Below, in pieces: positions 17,739-25,974 of a stretch of DNA of 64,000 nucleotides (positions within the stretch are counted from its first letter, which is position 1; every line of letters starts with the position of its first letter). The DNA comes from Microbacterium testaceum. GTDB taxonomy: Bacteria > Actinomycetota > Actinomycetes > Actinomycetales > Microbacteriaceae. The DNA is taken from contig NZ_QDFT01000010.1 of assembly GCF_003075375.1 (NCBI RefSeq), positions 28,882-92,881 on the forward strand, read 5' to 3'. The position numbers and the translations under genes are program-made. The notes under the pieces are model-generated. The model did not search any database. It was not told the DNA's origin and saw only the letters and a program-made list of their open reading frames with translations.

Positions 17739-17836
17739 TCGGAGGTCGCGGCGAAGCCGCGGCATCCGAACTCACGATGCCGGAGAACGAGCAGCCCGAG
17801 CGCATCCATGGTGCGGATGCGCGGACTGGTGTTCAT
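17723..17836 (-). CDS. Small 37-aa ORF with strong ribosome site (possible leader peptide)
   Basis: The ORF starts at ATG 17834-17836, 4 bases after GGAGGGAAG, and ends at TAG in the loop of the hairpin at 17715-17738. The product begins MNTSPRIRTMDALGLLVLRH and ends EALSV. It has several Arg residues and one Cys and no membrane segment. I recognise no family. The strong ribosome site and the terminator placed on its stop codon suggest a real short gene or a leader controlling the HNH gene downstream. No run of one amino acid typical of biosynthetic leaders is seen; five Leu lie within 15 residues. Confidence 0.5.
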   Translation of the reverse strand: MNTSPRIRTMDALGLLVLRHREFGCRGFAATSEALSV

Positions 17837-17917
17837 CGGCTTCCCTCCGGTTCTTCGGACGTCGCTGACAGGCTAACCCACTGCGACACGCCCGGGGTCA
17901 GGCCGACGGGGAAACGA

Positions 17918-17960
17918 CAGACGGCGTGTCGGAGAACGATCGTCTCCGGCACGCCGTCTG
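17918..17960 (-). terminator. Terminator of the M23 peptidase gene
   Basis: An 18-base stem with one mismatch joins 17918-17935 and 17943-17960, with a 7-base loop. It begins 12 bases beyond the M23 stop, and the minus-strand continuation reads TCGTTTCC. It separates the M23 gene from the small ORF. Confidence 0.8.
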
Positions 17961-17971
17961 CGGTCGCGGGC

Positions 17972-18892
17972 TCAGCCCGCGTTCTGCTGAAGCCAGGCGT
18001 AGGGATCCACCACCGAGCCGTTGATGTGCACCTCGAAGTGCAGGTGGTTGGCGGTCGAGCTTCCCGTCGAACCGACCAGACCGATCAGCTGACCGGCGGC
18101 GACGGTCTGACCCGCCTGCACCTGACGGCTGCCGTAGGTCATGTGACCGTAGGTGGTCGAGACCTTCTGGCCGTTGATGACGTGCTCGATGACGATCGCG
18201 ACGCCGTACCCGCCGTAGCTCTCCTGCGAGACGCTGACGACACCGGCGGCGGCGGCGAAGATCGGCTGCCCGCCGGGCGCGAGCAGGTCGACGCCCTGGT
18301 GGTAGCCGGAGTCCCACAGACCGCGGCCGAGCGTGTAGCTGGTCAGGGGCCAGCGCACCTCGCCCGAGCCGGGCGCGGTCATGTTGAGGTCGACCGAGCT
18401 GACGGGCCCGCTCGAGGTCGACGCCTTCGCGGCGTTCGCGGCGAGCTCGCGGGCACGTTCGGCGGCGGCGGCAGCGGCGGCCTCTTGATCCTTCTTCTTC
18501 TGGATCTCCTCGGCCGTGGTGGCCGAGTAGCTGCTGCGGTCGAGCGTCTCGGCGGTCGCGTCGGAGGCGACGACGAGCGACTGGTTGTCGGGGGCCGACA
18601 TCTGCTGCAGCGTCACCGTCTCGGCGGCGGGCATCGTCGCGGCGTAGGCCGGGATCGCGACGGTGGCGACCATGCCGGCGACCATCGAGAGGATCACCGC
18701 GCTGCGGACGGGCTTGCCGAAACGGCGGCTCTGCGGGGCACGGGACGCGGGAACGGAGCGGGTGACCGCCGCGGTCGCGGTGGGCACGGGGACGCTCGCC
18801 GTTCGGGCGACGGCGGCACGCGTGCTCTTACGGGTGGGACCCGTCGCGGGAGCCTCGGGTAGGCCCGCAGCGGGATCGTTGTGTTCAGCCAA
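17972..18892 (-). CDS. M23-family peptidoglycan endopeptidase, secreted
   Basis: A LytM/M23 zinc peptidase of 306 aa, probably cleaving peptidoglycan cross-links outside the cell. A hydrophobic helix (AVILSMVAGMVATVAIPAYA) near residue 75 acts as signal or anchor after a long basic N-terminus. A short Ala, Glu and Lys-rich coiled coil lies near 130-160. The C-terminal domain has the zinc ligands in YHQGVDLLAPGG and HLHFEV, and GHMTYGSRQV. The start is placed at TTG 18890-18892, 4 bases after GGAGG; no ATG fits. A leader of about 145 bases precedes it. Control by MtrA is suggested by an upstream direct repeat. Confidence 0.9.
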   Translation of the reverse strand: MAEHNDPAAGLPEAPATGPTRKSTRAAVARTASVPVPTATAAVTRSVPASRAPQSRRFGKPVRSAVILSMVAGMVATVAIPAYAATMPAAETVTLQQMSAPDNQSLVVASDATAETLDRSSYSATTAEEIQKKKDQEAAAAAAAERARELAANAAKASTSSGPVSSVDLNMTAPGSGEVRWPLTSYTLGRGLWDSGYHQGVDLLAPGGQPIFAAAAGVVSVSQESYGGYGVAIVIEHVINGQKVSTTYGHMTYGSRQVQAGQTVAAGQLIGLVGSTGSSTANHLHFEVHINGSVVDPYAWLQQNAG

Positions 18893-19044
18893 AGTTCCTC
18901 CGGCGCCTCTGCGTCTTCGGGGACGCTGGCTCGTCAGCACTCGATTGGGGGCACGATGTGCGGGCTTGGCCCTCTGCGGACGACGAGCCGGAGAGGCAAA
19001 CCGCGAGGGGTCCGACGGCGGGCTTCTGGCCTGTGGACCCTCAG

Positions 19045-19073
19045 AGGCTACCCGAAGATAACGAACAAGTCAC
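19045..19073 (-). promoter_or_regulatory. Promoter of the M23 gene with MtrA-like direct repeat
   Basis: Minus strand GTGACT (19068-19073) and TAGCCT (19045-19050) are spaced by 17 bases and fit a weak -35 and a good -10. GTGAC and GTTAT recur 11 bases apart across 19057-19073, matching the GTNAC direct-repeat pattern bound by MtrA, which controls cell-wall hydrolases in other actinobacteria. The predicted leader of about 145 bases showed no riboswitch I could recognise. Confidence 0.5.
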
Positions 19074-19111
19074 GCTTAGGCCGGGGTGCACAGCCAACAC
19101 CCGGCCGCGGA

Positions 19112-19810
19112 TCAGTCCTCGGCGACCAGGAAGATGTGCGAGGCCACCTCGACCGGCAGCTCCAGCCCCTCGTCGACCCCGTCCATCTGCACGAGCACGT
19201 AGCCCTCGTTGAAGCGGTAGTCGCCGCGGGCTCCCGGCAGGACGCCGGCGGCCTTGAGCTGCTGGAGCAGCTCGGGATCCACCTGGGCCGGTTCGGCCAG
19301 ACGACGGACGGTGCCCGAGATCGGTCCGCCTGCATCGGTGAGCTTGCGGACGAGACCGACGACGCCGTCGTCGAACGTCGAGCTCGCGGTGTCGCCGAGC
19401 TGATCGAGTCCCGGGATGGGGTTCCCGTAGGGAGACTCGGTGGGGTGCCCGAGCAGTTCGACGAGACGGCGCTCGACCTGCTCGCTCATGACGTGCTCCC
19501 AGCGGCAGGCCTCGTCGTGCACGTACGCCCAGTCCAGGCCGATCACGTCGCTGAGCAGGCGCTCGGCCAGCCGGTGCTTGCGCATGACGTCGACGGCCTT
19601 CTGGCGTCCGTCGTCGGTGAGCTCGAGACGGCGGTCCTCGGACACGACGACGAGACCGTCGCGCTCCATGCGTCCGACGGTCTGCGAGACCGTGGGACCC
19701 GAGTGCCCGAGTCGCTCCGAAATCCGGGCGCGCAGCGGCACGATCTTCTCTTCTTCGAGCTCGAGGATCGTGCGCAGGTACATCTCGGTGGTGTCGATCA
19801 GGTCGGTCAT
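19112..19810 (-). CDS. DtxR/IdeR-family metal-dependent transcriptional repressor
   Basis: A metal-sensing repressor of 232 aa, the usual length for DtxR and IdeR. The N-terminal winged helix carries TTEMYLRTILELEEE and SGPTVSQTVGRMERDGL. The dimerisation and metal domain has HRLAERLL and HDEACRWEHVMS, with the Cys, Glu and His metal ligands of DtxR. A C-terminal SH3-like domain extends to the end. The start is the ATG at 19808-19810. The Cys in DEAC fits the iron-responsive type better than MntR, which has Glu or Asp there. No metal-transport gene is adjacent. It is divergent from serC. Confidence 0.92.
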   Translation of the reverse strand: MTDLIDTTEMYLRTILELEEEKIVPLRARISERLGHSGPTVSQTVGRMERDGLVVVSEDRRLELTDDGRQKAVDVMRKHRLAERLLSDVIGLDWAYVHDEACRWEHVMSEQVERRLVELLGHPTESPYGNPIPGLDQLGDTASSTFDDGVVGLVRKLTDAGGPISGTVRRLAEPAQVDPELLQQLKAAGVLPGARGDYRFNEGYVLVQMDGVDEGLELPVEVASHIFLVAED

Positions 19811-19908
19811 TCAGCAGTCCTCGATGTCGCGCGGCAGGTCCTCCCAGCCTACCGACCCCCTCCGACACGAGCGCGGGCGGGTCCGGGACCGGACCCTAGA
19901 ATCGAGCC

Positions 19909-21030
19909 ATGTCGCACGTGGAACTCCCCGCCGATCTCCTGCCCGCCGACGGCCGCTTCGGGTGCGGCCCCTCCAAGGTGCGCGGTGCGCAGCTCGAGGC
20001 GCTCGTCACCCGCGGCGCCTCGATCCTCGGGACCTCGCACCGCCAGGCCCCGGTGAAGAACCTGGTCGCGAGCACGCGCGAGCGTCTCGCCCAGCTGTTC
20101 CGCCTTCCCGAGGGCTACGAGATCATCCTCGGCAACGGCGGTTCGACTGCTTTCTGGGATGCCGCCGCCTTCGGCCTGATCGAGAACCGCAGCCAGAACC
20201 TCGTCTTCGGCGAGTTCGGCGGCAAGTTCGCCTCGGCCGCCGCCGCGCCGTGGCTGCAGGCGCCCGACGTCCAAAAGGCCGCACCCGGCACCCGCACCGT
20301 GGCCGAGGCCGTCGAGGGCGTCGACGTGTACGCCTGGCCCCACAACGAGACGTCGACCGGTGTGTCCGCCCCCGTCGAACGCGTGCACGGGGATGCCGGG
20401 GCCCTCACCGTCATCGACGCCACGAGCGCCGCGGGCGGCATCGACTTCGACGTCGAGCAGGCGGACGTCTACTACTTCGCTCCGCAGAAGAACCTCGGCT
20501 CCGACGGGGGCCTCTGGTACGCCGCCGTCTCGCCCGCGGCGATCGAGCGGATCGAGAGGATCGCGGCATCCGATCGCTACATCCCCGAGTTCCTCAGCCT
20601 GAAGAATGCGCTCGACAACTCGCGTCTGCAGCAGACGCTCAACACCCCCGCACTGGCGACGCTGCTGCTGCTCGACGAGCAGCTCGGCTGGATCCTCGAC
20701 AACGGCGGCCTGGGCTGGGCGGCCGCGCGCACCGCGGAGTCCTCGTCCGCCCTGTACGAGTGGGCGGATGCCAGCGAGCACGCGACCCCGTTCGTCGCCG
20801 ACGCCGCCGACCGATCCCCCGTCGTGGTCACGATCGACTTCGACGAGCGCATCGACGCGAGCGCGATCGCCAAGAGCCTGCGCGCCAACGGCATCGTCGA
20901 CACCGAGCCCTACCGCAAGCTCGGCCGCAACCAGCTCCGCGTGGCGACCTTCGTGTCGATCGAGCCCGAGGACGTGCGGCGTCTCATCGGCGCGATCGAC
21001 TACACGATCGCGAACCTGCCCGGCTCCTGA
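19909..21030 (+). CDS. serC: Phosphoserine aminotransferase
   Basis: A PLP enzyme that converts 3-phosphohydroxypyruvate and glutamate to phosphoserine in serine synthesis. It has 373 aa and is of the actinobacterial type. FGCGPSKVR lies at the N-terminus, GNGGSTAFWDAA binds the cofactor, and the Schiff-base Lys is in YYFAPQKNLGSDGG near residue 194. TEPYRKLGRNQLRVATF closes the protein. The ATG at 19909 is preceded by TAGAAT at 19897-19902, 6 bases away, with no ribosome site, so the mRNA is probably leaderless. A 17-bp bidirectional terminator follows the stop. Confidence 0.96.
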   Translation: MSHVELPADLLPADGRFGCGPSKVRGAQLEALVTRGASILGTSHRQAPVKNLVASTRERLAQLFRLPEGYEIILGNGGSTAFWDAAAFGLIENRSQNLVFGEFGGKFASAAAAPWLQAPDVQKAAPGTRTVAEAVEGVDVYAWPHNETSTGVSAPVERVHGDAGALTVIDATSAAGGIDFDVEQADVYYFAPQKNLGSDGGLWYAAVSPAAIERIERIAASDRYIPEFLSLKNALDNSRLQQTLNTPALATLLLLDEQLGWILDNGGLGWAAARTAESSSALYEWADASEHATPFVADAADRSPVVVTIDFDERIDASAIAKSLRANGIVDTEPYRKLGRNQLRVATFVSIEPEDVRRLIGAIDYTIANLPGS

Positions 21031-21043
21031 GGTCCTGCCTCAT

Positions 21044-21082
21044 CACGAAGGCCGCCCCGCATCGCGCGGGGCGGCCTTCGTG
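21044..21082. terminator. Bidirectional terminator between serC and the DUF3027 gene
   Basis: A perfect 17-bp stem pairs 21044-21060 with 21066-21082 around a 5-base loop. A GAAGG/CCTTC foot gives a short T-pair on both strands. It sits between convergent genes. Confidence 0.92.
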
Positions 21083-21099
21083 GTGAGAGCCGAGGGGCG

Positions 21100-21702
21100 T
21101 CAGTAGCTGCGCTCGCCCTCGTCGATGTCCTCGTCGTCGTCGTCGGAGTCGTCGTCGTCATCGGAGTCGTCGCCCGAGTCCTCGGACTCGTCGTCCGCGT
21201 CGTGACCCAGCGTGTGATCCGCATCGAGCTCGTCGATGTCGACGCCGTCCAGATCGCCCGCGTGGAAGCGCGGCTTGGGCTCGTCGTCATCCTCGTCGTC
21301 GTCATCCGATTCGTCGTCGTCCGACTCGTCCTCATCGGCGTCGTCGTCGAGATCGTCGTCGGCGTGCGCCGCAGCGGCCTGCGCCGCCTGGTACTCGGCC
21401 AGACGCGTGGCCCACGGCACCCAGTCGGGGGCGAGCAGGGCGCCGTCACCGGGCAGCAGCTCGACCTCGAGCACGGTCGGCTCGGCCTCGTCGACCACGG
21501 CGACGCTGACGGTCCAGAACCAGCCCGGGTACCCGGACAAACGGGTGTGGAACCGCAGCGAGACGACGCCGTCGTCTTCGACCGTGTAGTCCGCGGGCGG
21601 GCCGACGGTGTCGGCGGCGGTGATCTCGTGCAGGGCCGAGAGCGCGAGGTCGTGCGCTCCCGTCAGGCGCTCGTCGGCGACCGGCTCAGGCTTCGAAGTC
21701 AT
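21100..21702 (-). CDS. DUF3027 family protein with acidic tail
   Basis: A 200-aa protein whose first 110 residues match the actinobacterial DUF3027 family. Landmarks are GYPGWFWTVSVAVVDE, TVLEVELLPG and LLAPDWVPWATRLAEY. The remaining 90 residues are almost all Asp, Glu and Ser, with a short break around PKPRFHAGDLDGVDIDELD. The function is unknown. The ATG at 21700-21702 lies inside the 3' end of the cold-shock-domain gene (17-base overlap), so the two are co-translated. The pair of a cold-shock domain and DUF3027 hints at a nucleic-acid role; that is inference. Confidence 0.85.
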   Translation of the reverse strand: MTSKPEPVADERLTGAHDLALSALHEITAADTVGPPADYTVEDDGVVSLRFHTRLSGYPGWFWTVSVAVVDEAEPTVLEVELLPGDGALLAPDWVPWATRLAEYQAAQAAAAHADDDLDDDADEDESDDDESDDDDEDDDEPKPRFHAGDLDGVDIDELDADHTLGHDADDESEDSGDDSDDDDDSDDDDEDIDEGERSY

Positions 21703-22069
21703 CGGCGACCTTGCGCAGGACCGCGGCGATCTTCTGCGCGTGCGGGCCGTTGGGGTAGCGGCCGCGACGCAGGTCGCCGCCGATCCCGTCGAGCAGCTTC
21801 ACGAGGTCTTCGACGATGATCGCCATGTCGTCGGCGGGCTTGCGCGAGCGCTTCGACAGGCTCACCGGCGCGTCCAGGACGCGCACCGACAGCGCCTGCG
21901 GACCGCGCTTGCCGTCGGCCACGCCGAACTCCAGTCGCGTCCCGGCCTTGGGTGCGGGGGTCCCGGCGGGCAGAGCCGTGGCGTGCAGGAACACGTCCTG
22001 GCCGTCATCGGTGCTGATGAAGCCGAAGCCCTTCTCGTCGTCGTAGAACCTGACCTTGCCGGTGGGCAT
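21686..22069 (-). CDS. Cold-shock-domain protein with C-terminal extension
   Basis: A 127-aa protein. Residues 1-65 form a cold-shock domain with RNP1-like KGFGFIS and RNP2-like DVFLHAT, which binds single-stranded RNA or DNA. A conserved extension of about 60 residues (DMAIIVEDLVKLLDGIGGDLRRGRYPNG) makes it longer than CspA. The ATG at 22067-22069 has GAGGTG 4 bases upstream. It overlaps the DUF3027 gene. It differs from the short CspA-like gene at 33843-34043, and the two probably have different jobs. Confidence 0.92.
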   Translation of the reverse strand: MPTGKVRFYDDEKGFGFISTDDGQDVFLHATALPAGTPAPKAGTRLEFGVADGKRGPQALSVRVLDAPVSLSKRSRKPADDMAIIVEDLVKLLDGIGGDLRRGRYPNGPHAQKIAAVLRKVADDFEA

Positions 22070-22175
22070 GGACACCTCGCTGGATAGATGCGCGAACGCG
22101 CGGCGGAACGCGGGAACCGAGCGGATCCCGGTCTTCCAGCCTACGGCACCGGCGCCAGGCAGTAGGCTGAGCGCG

Positions 22176-22457
22176 ATGAGCACCCGCACCACCGGCGGCA
22201 CCACGCCGGGCGACGACGTTCCCGTCCGACGCATCGACCGCATCCTGGCGTTCATGTCGCTCGGGCTGCTGGTGCTGTCGGTTGTGTGCTTCTTCGCGAT
22301 CATCGCGGGTTCCACCGCGGGTGCCGACCTGTCGTCGGGCGTCTGGCCGGTCGTCAGCCTGCTCGTGCTGGTCGCTCCCCCGGTCGCCTTCGCGTGCCTG
22401 CTGGCCGTGCTCATCATGAGCTTCACGCGAAGGGCCCGGGCCAACAAGGCCCGCTGA
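22176..22457 (+). CDS. Small two-helix membrane protein
   Basis: A 93-aa protein with two hydrophobic helices, ILAFMSLGLLVLSVVCFFAI near residue 24 and SLLVLVAPPVAFACLLAVLI near 60, and a basic C-terminus (RRARANKAR). No family was recognised. The ATG at 22176 follows TAGGCT at 22163-22168 by 7 bases with no ribosome site, so the mRNA is probably leaderless. The next gene, the helicase-associated protein, starts one base after its stop, so they are likely one operon. Confidence 0.7.
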   Translation: MSTRTTGGTTPGDDVPVRRIDRILAFMSLGLLVLSVVCFFAIIAGSTAGADLSSGVWPVVSLLVLVAPPVAFACLLAVLIMSFTRRARANKAR

Positions 22458-22458
22458 C

Positions 22459-24189
22459 GTGCCCGAGACCTCCGCACAACGCGCACTGGCGGTCGCGTTG
22501 AGCGCGCGCTCCGACGACGAGCTGGCGACGCTGTTCGCCGAGCGCCAGATCTCGCCGTCCAGCACCTGGCGCGACATGTTCGACGCGGCCGAGGCCCTGC
22601 TCGAACCGGCGAGCATCGCCCGCGGCCTGCCCGCCCTCCCTCGCCCCGAGGCCGAAGCGCTGATCGACGCCTCCCCCGGCGAGCCGGTCCCCGCGCCGCA
22701 GCGCGAGCGTCTGGCATCCCGCGCCCTCGTCGGCGACGACGGCATCCCCTTCCCGAGCGTGATCGACGCCGTCCGCGAGGCCCTGCCCGAGGGATCGACG
22801 GATGCCGAGGCCCCCCGCCGCGCACCGCTGACGCCCGAATCGGTCGCCGCCGCCTCCGAGGCGGCGTTCACGAACGCGGCGTGCGTCGCCGACATCCTCC
22901 TGCAGACGCTCGAATCGCCCCTCGGTCGCATCGGCACCGGATCCCTGGGCGCCACCGAGCGTCGGCGGCTCGTCGACGCGGGAGCGGTGTCGACGCCCGC
23001 CGAAGCCGACCTGCTCGTGGGACTCGCCGCCGACGTGGGCCTGCTGGGGGCGAACGACCGCGCCTGGCTGGTGTCGTCCGCGGGTCGCGAATGGCTGCGT
23101 CTTCCGACGCTCGAGCGCTGGTCCCGCACCGCCGGCGCGCTGCGCGACGCCCTGCCCGGCGCGTATCGCGACGCCGACGGCGGCTGGATCCCGACCGAGC
23201 AGTGGGCGCAGGCGACGCCGTTCGACCCCGACGCGGCCGATCGCGCGACCCTCTGGATCCGCCGGCTCGTCCGCTGGGGACTCCTGGATGCCGCGGGCCA
23301 CGTCACGCCGTGGGCCGAGCCCCTGTCGCACGGGGGCGAGATCGACACCTCGGCCCTGCGCGAACTGCTGCCGCCCGAGGTCGACCGCGTCTATCTGCAG
23401 AACGACCTCACCGCGATCGCACCGGGCCCGCTCGCGCCACACCTCGACGTGCGCCTGCGCACGATGGCGGCGCGCGAGTCCCGCGCCCAGGCGTCCAGCT
23501 ACCGCTTCAGCGCCGCGACCATCGGGGCGGCGATCACCGCCGGCGAGACGGCGGAGTCCCTGCGCGAGTTCCTCACCTCGATCTCGCTGACCGGTCTTCC
23601 CCAGCCCCTCGCCTACGTGATCGAGCGGACGTCCGCCGAGCACGGCCGGGTGCGCGTGGCGACCGAGCCCGAGACGCAGCTGACGCGGGTGCGCACCGAC
23701 GACGAGACCCTGCTGCGCTCGATGGAGGTCGACCAATCGCTGCGCTCGATCGCCCTGAACCGCACCGATGACGACGAATTGATCTCGCACGTCTCGGCGG
23801 ACGTCGTGTTCTGGGCTCTCACCGACGCCCACTATCCCGCCGTCGCGGTCGACGCCGAGGGCAACCCGCGTGCGCTCGAGCGCGCGAAGCTCGCATCCGA
23901 CGCAGCCCCGAGCGCCGACCCCGTCGACACGTACGGCCCTCTCCTGCAGCGTCTGCGCGCCGGAGCGGAGGACTCGGATGCCGCGTGGCTCGAGCGCGAG
24001 CTCGACCAGGCGGTGCGCGCCCGAGCCGTCGTCGACGTCACGGTGCGCCTGCCCGACGGGTCGGCCCGTGTCTTCCGTCTCGAAGCGACCGGCCTCGGGG
24101 GCGGCCGTCTGCGCGGGCGCGATCGCGGCGCGGACGTCGAACGCACCCTGCCGCTGTCGCACATCGACGGCGTCGCCCTGGTCGACTGA
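22459..24189 (+). CDS. Helicase-associated protein (Helicase_C_3/XPB-Ssl2-like domain)
   Basis: A 576-aa protein of the actinobacterial family that accompanies the XPB-type helicase gene (Rv0862c beside Rv0861c in M. tuberculosis). No helicase motifs I-VI are present. The Helicase_C_3 region covers about residues 300-460 (VYLQNDLTAIAPGPLAPHL, SYRFSAATIGAAITAG, YVIERTSAEHGRVRV). The N-terminal half is alpha-helical, with winged-helix-like segments. The GTG at 22459 follows the preceding stop by one base. A role with the downstream helicase in DNA repair is inferred from conserved neighbourhood only. Confidence 0.85.
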   Translation: MPETSAQRALAVALSARSDDELATLFAERQISPSSTWRDMFDAAEALLEPASIARGLPALPRPEAEALIDASPGEPVPAPQRERLASRALVGDDGIPFPSVIDAVREALPEGSTDAEAPRRAPLTPESVAAASEAAFTNAACVADILLQTLESPLGRIGTGSLGATERRRLVDAGAVSTPAEADLLVGLAADVGLLGANDRAWLVSSAGREWLRLPTLERWSRTAGALRDALPGAYRDADGGWIPTEQWAQATPFDPDAADRATLWIRRLVRWGLLDAAGHVTPWAEPLSHGGEIDTSALRELLPPEVDRVYLQNDLTAIAPGPLAPHLDVRLRTMAARESRAQASSYRFSAATIGAAITAGETAESLREFLTSISLTGLPQPLAYVIERTSAEHGRVRVATEPETQLTRVRTDDETLLRSMEVDQSLRSIALNRTDDDELISHVSADVVFWALTDAHYPAVAVDAEGNPRALERAKLASDAAPSADPVDTYGPLLQRLRAGAEDSDAAWLERELDQAVRARAVVDVTVRLPDGSARVFRLEATGLGGGRLRGRDRGADVERTLPLSHIDGVALVD

Positions 24190-24255
24190 CCCGCGCGGCG
24201 GGGGTGTGCACACCCGGGAGCCGAGCGCTGCCCGACCCCGGTAAACTCGTACCTT

Positions 24256-25905
24256 ATGGCTGACGGCCCCCTCATCGTGCAGAGCGACCGCACCGTCCTC
24301 CTCGAGGTCGCGCACCCCCAGGCAGAGACGGCGCGGCACGAGCTCGCGGTCTTCGCCGAGCTCGAGCGCGCACCCGAGCACATCCACACGTACCGCATCA
24401 CCCGCCTGGGCCTGTGGAACGCCCGCGCGGCCGGACACGACGCCGACGCCATGCTCGAGACGCTCGACAAGTGGTCGCGCTTCCCCGTCCCGGCATCCGT
24501 CAGCACCGATATCCGCGAGAGCGTGAACCGCTACGGCCGCCTCGTGATCGAGCGCGACGACGAGGGCGTCCTGGTCCTGCGATCGACGGATGCCGCCGTG
24601 CTCGGCGAGGTGTCGCGCAACAAGCGCATCGCTCCCCTGCTGATCGGGCACCCGACCCCCGACAGCTACGTCATCGACGCGTGGGCGCGCGGCCACATCA
24701 AGCAGGAGCTGCTGAAGATCGGCTGGCCCGCCGAAGACCTCGCCGGGTACACCCCCGGAACCCCGCATCCGATCGATCTCGCCGAGGACGGATGGAGCCT
24801 GCGGCCGTACCAGCGGCAGGCGATCGACTCGTTCTCCGAGGGCGGCTCCGGCGTGGTGGTCCTGCCGTGCGGCGCGGGCAAGACCCTGGTGGGCGCCGGC
24901 GCGATGGCCGACACCCGCACGACGACCCTCATCCTGGTGACCAACACCGTCAGCGCCCGTCAGTGGCGCGACGAGCTGCTGCGCCGCACCACGCTCACTC
25001 CCGAAGAGATCGGCGAGTACTCCGGCCAGGTCAAAGAGATCAAGCCGGTCACGATCGCGACGTACCAGATCCTCACCGCCAAGCGCGGGGGCAAGTACGC
25101 CCACCTCGCCCTGCTCGACGCGCTCGACTGGGGCCTGGTGCTCTACGACGAGGTGCACCTGCTTCCCGCCCCGGTGTTCAAGCTCACCGCCGACCTGCAG
25201 GCACGACGTCGCCTGGGCTTGACCGCGACGCTCGTGCGCGAGGACGGCCGCGAGGGCGACGTCTTCAGCCTGATCGGTCCCAAGCGCTTCGACGCGCCGT
25301 GGAAGGAGATCGAGGCGCAGGGCTTCATCTCGCCGGCCGCCTGCTACGAGGTGCGCATCGATCTGCCCGCCCACGAGCGTCTCGAGTACGCGGCGGCGGC
25401 GGACGAGGACCGCTACCGCCTCGCGGCGACGGCCCCCGCCAAGATCGACGTCACCCGACGGCTGGTGCAGCGGCATCCCGGAGAACGCGTCCTCGTCATC
25501 GGGCAGTACCTCGACCAGATCGACGAGCTCGCCCAGGCGCTCGGAGCCCCGCAGATCACCGGTGCCACACCGATCCCCGAGCGCGAGGAGCTGTTCCAGG
25601 GCTTCCGCGACGGCAGCATCCCGCTGCTCGTGGTGTCGAAGGTGGCGAACTTCTCGGTCGACCTGCCCGAGGCCTCGGTCGCCATCCAGGTGTCGGGCTC
25701 GTTCGGCTCGCGGCAAGAAGAGGCTCAGCGCCTCGGGCGCCTGCTGCGTCCGAAGCAGTCGAACCACACGGCGAGCTTCTACACGCTCATCGCCCGCGAC
25801 ACCGTCGACCAGGATTTCGCGCAGAACCGCCAGCGATTCCTCGCCGAGCAGGGGTACGCCTACACGATCCTCGATGCCGACGGGATCGACGCCGCGGCCG
25901 CCTGA
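24256..25905 (+). CDS. XPB/ERCC3-type DNA repair helicase
   Basis: An SF2 DNA helicase of 549 aa with 3'-5' polarity in characterised homologues. Motif I is LPCGAGKTLVG near residue 205. The DEAH-type box is LYDEVHLLP, motif III is LGLTATLVRED, which includes the XPB RED motif, and motif VI is QEEAQRLGRLLRP. An N-terminal XPB-like domain starts at residue 1. The ATG at 24256 is preceded by TAAACT (24242-24247) with no ribosome site, which suggests a nearly leaderless transcript separate from the upstream gene. Confidence 0.95.
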   Translation: MADGPLIVQSDRTVLLEVAHPQAETARHELAVFAELERAPEHIHTYRITRLGLWNARAAGHDADAMLETLDKWSRFPVPASVSTDIRESVNRYGRLVIERDDEGVLVLRSTDAAVLGEVSRNKRIAPLLIGHPTPDSYVIDAWARGHIKQELLKIGWPAEDLAGYTPGTPHPIDLAEDGWSLRPYQRQAIDSFSEGGSGVVVLPCGAGKTLVGAGAMADTRTTTLILVTNTVSARQWRDELLRRTTLTPEEIGEYSGQVKEIKPVTIATYQILTAKRGGKYAHLALLDALDWGLVLYDEVHLLPAPVFKLTADLQARRRLGLTATLVREDGREGDVFSLIGPKRFDAPWKEIEAQGFISPAACYEVRIDLPAHERLEYAAAADEDRYRLAATAPAKIDVTRRLVQRHPGERVLVIGQYLDQIDELAQALGAPQITGATPIPEREELFQGFRDGSIPLLVVSKVANFSVDLPEASVAIQVSGSFGSRQEEAQRLGRLLRPKQSNHTASFYTLIARDTVDQDFAQNRQRFLAEQGYAYTILDADGIDAAAA

Positions 25906-25974
25906 CCCATACCAGGCGGCGGCTTTCCGTTCCATATCCAGCGGTTTGCTGGGTGCGATCACGATAATGAGGGC

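Noticed and set aside
17634..17765. N-terminal extension of the HNH gene to 17765
   Set aside because: It would translate through the terminator hairpin and add 44 residues absent from the family; ATG 17633 has a good ribosome site.
18893..19040. Possible c-di-AMP (ydaO-type) riboswitch in the M23 leader
   Set aside because: The conserved sequence blocks of that riboswitch were not found by eye; only length and gene context suggested it.
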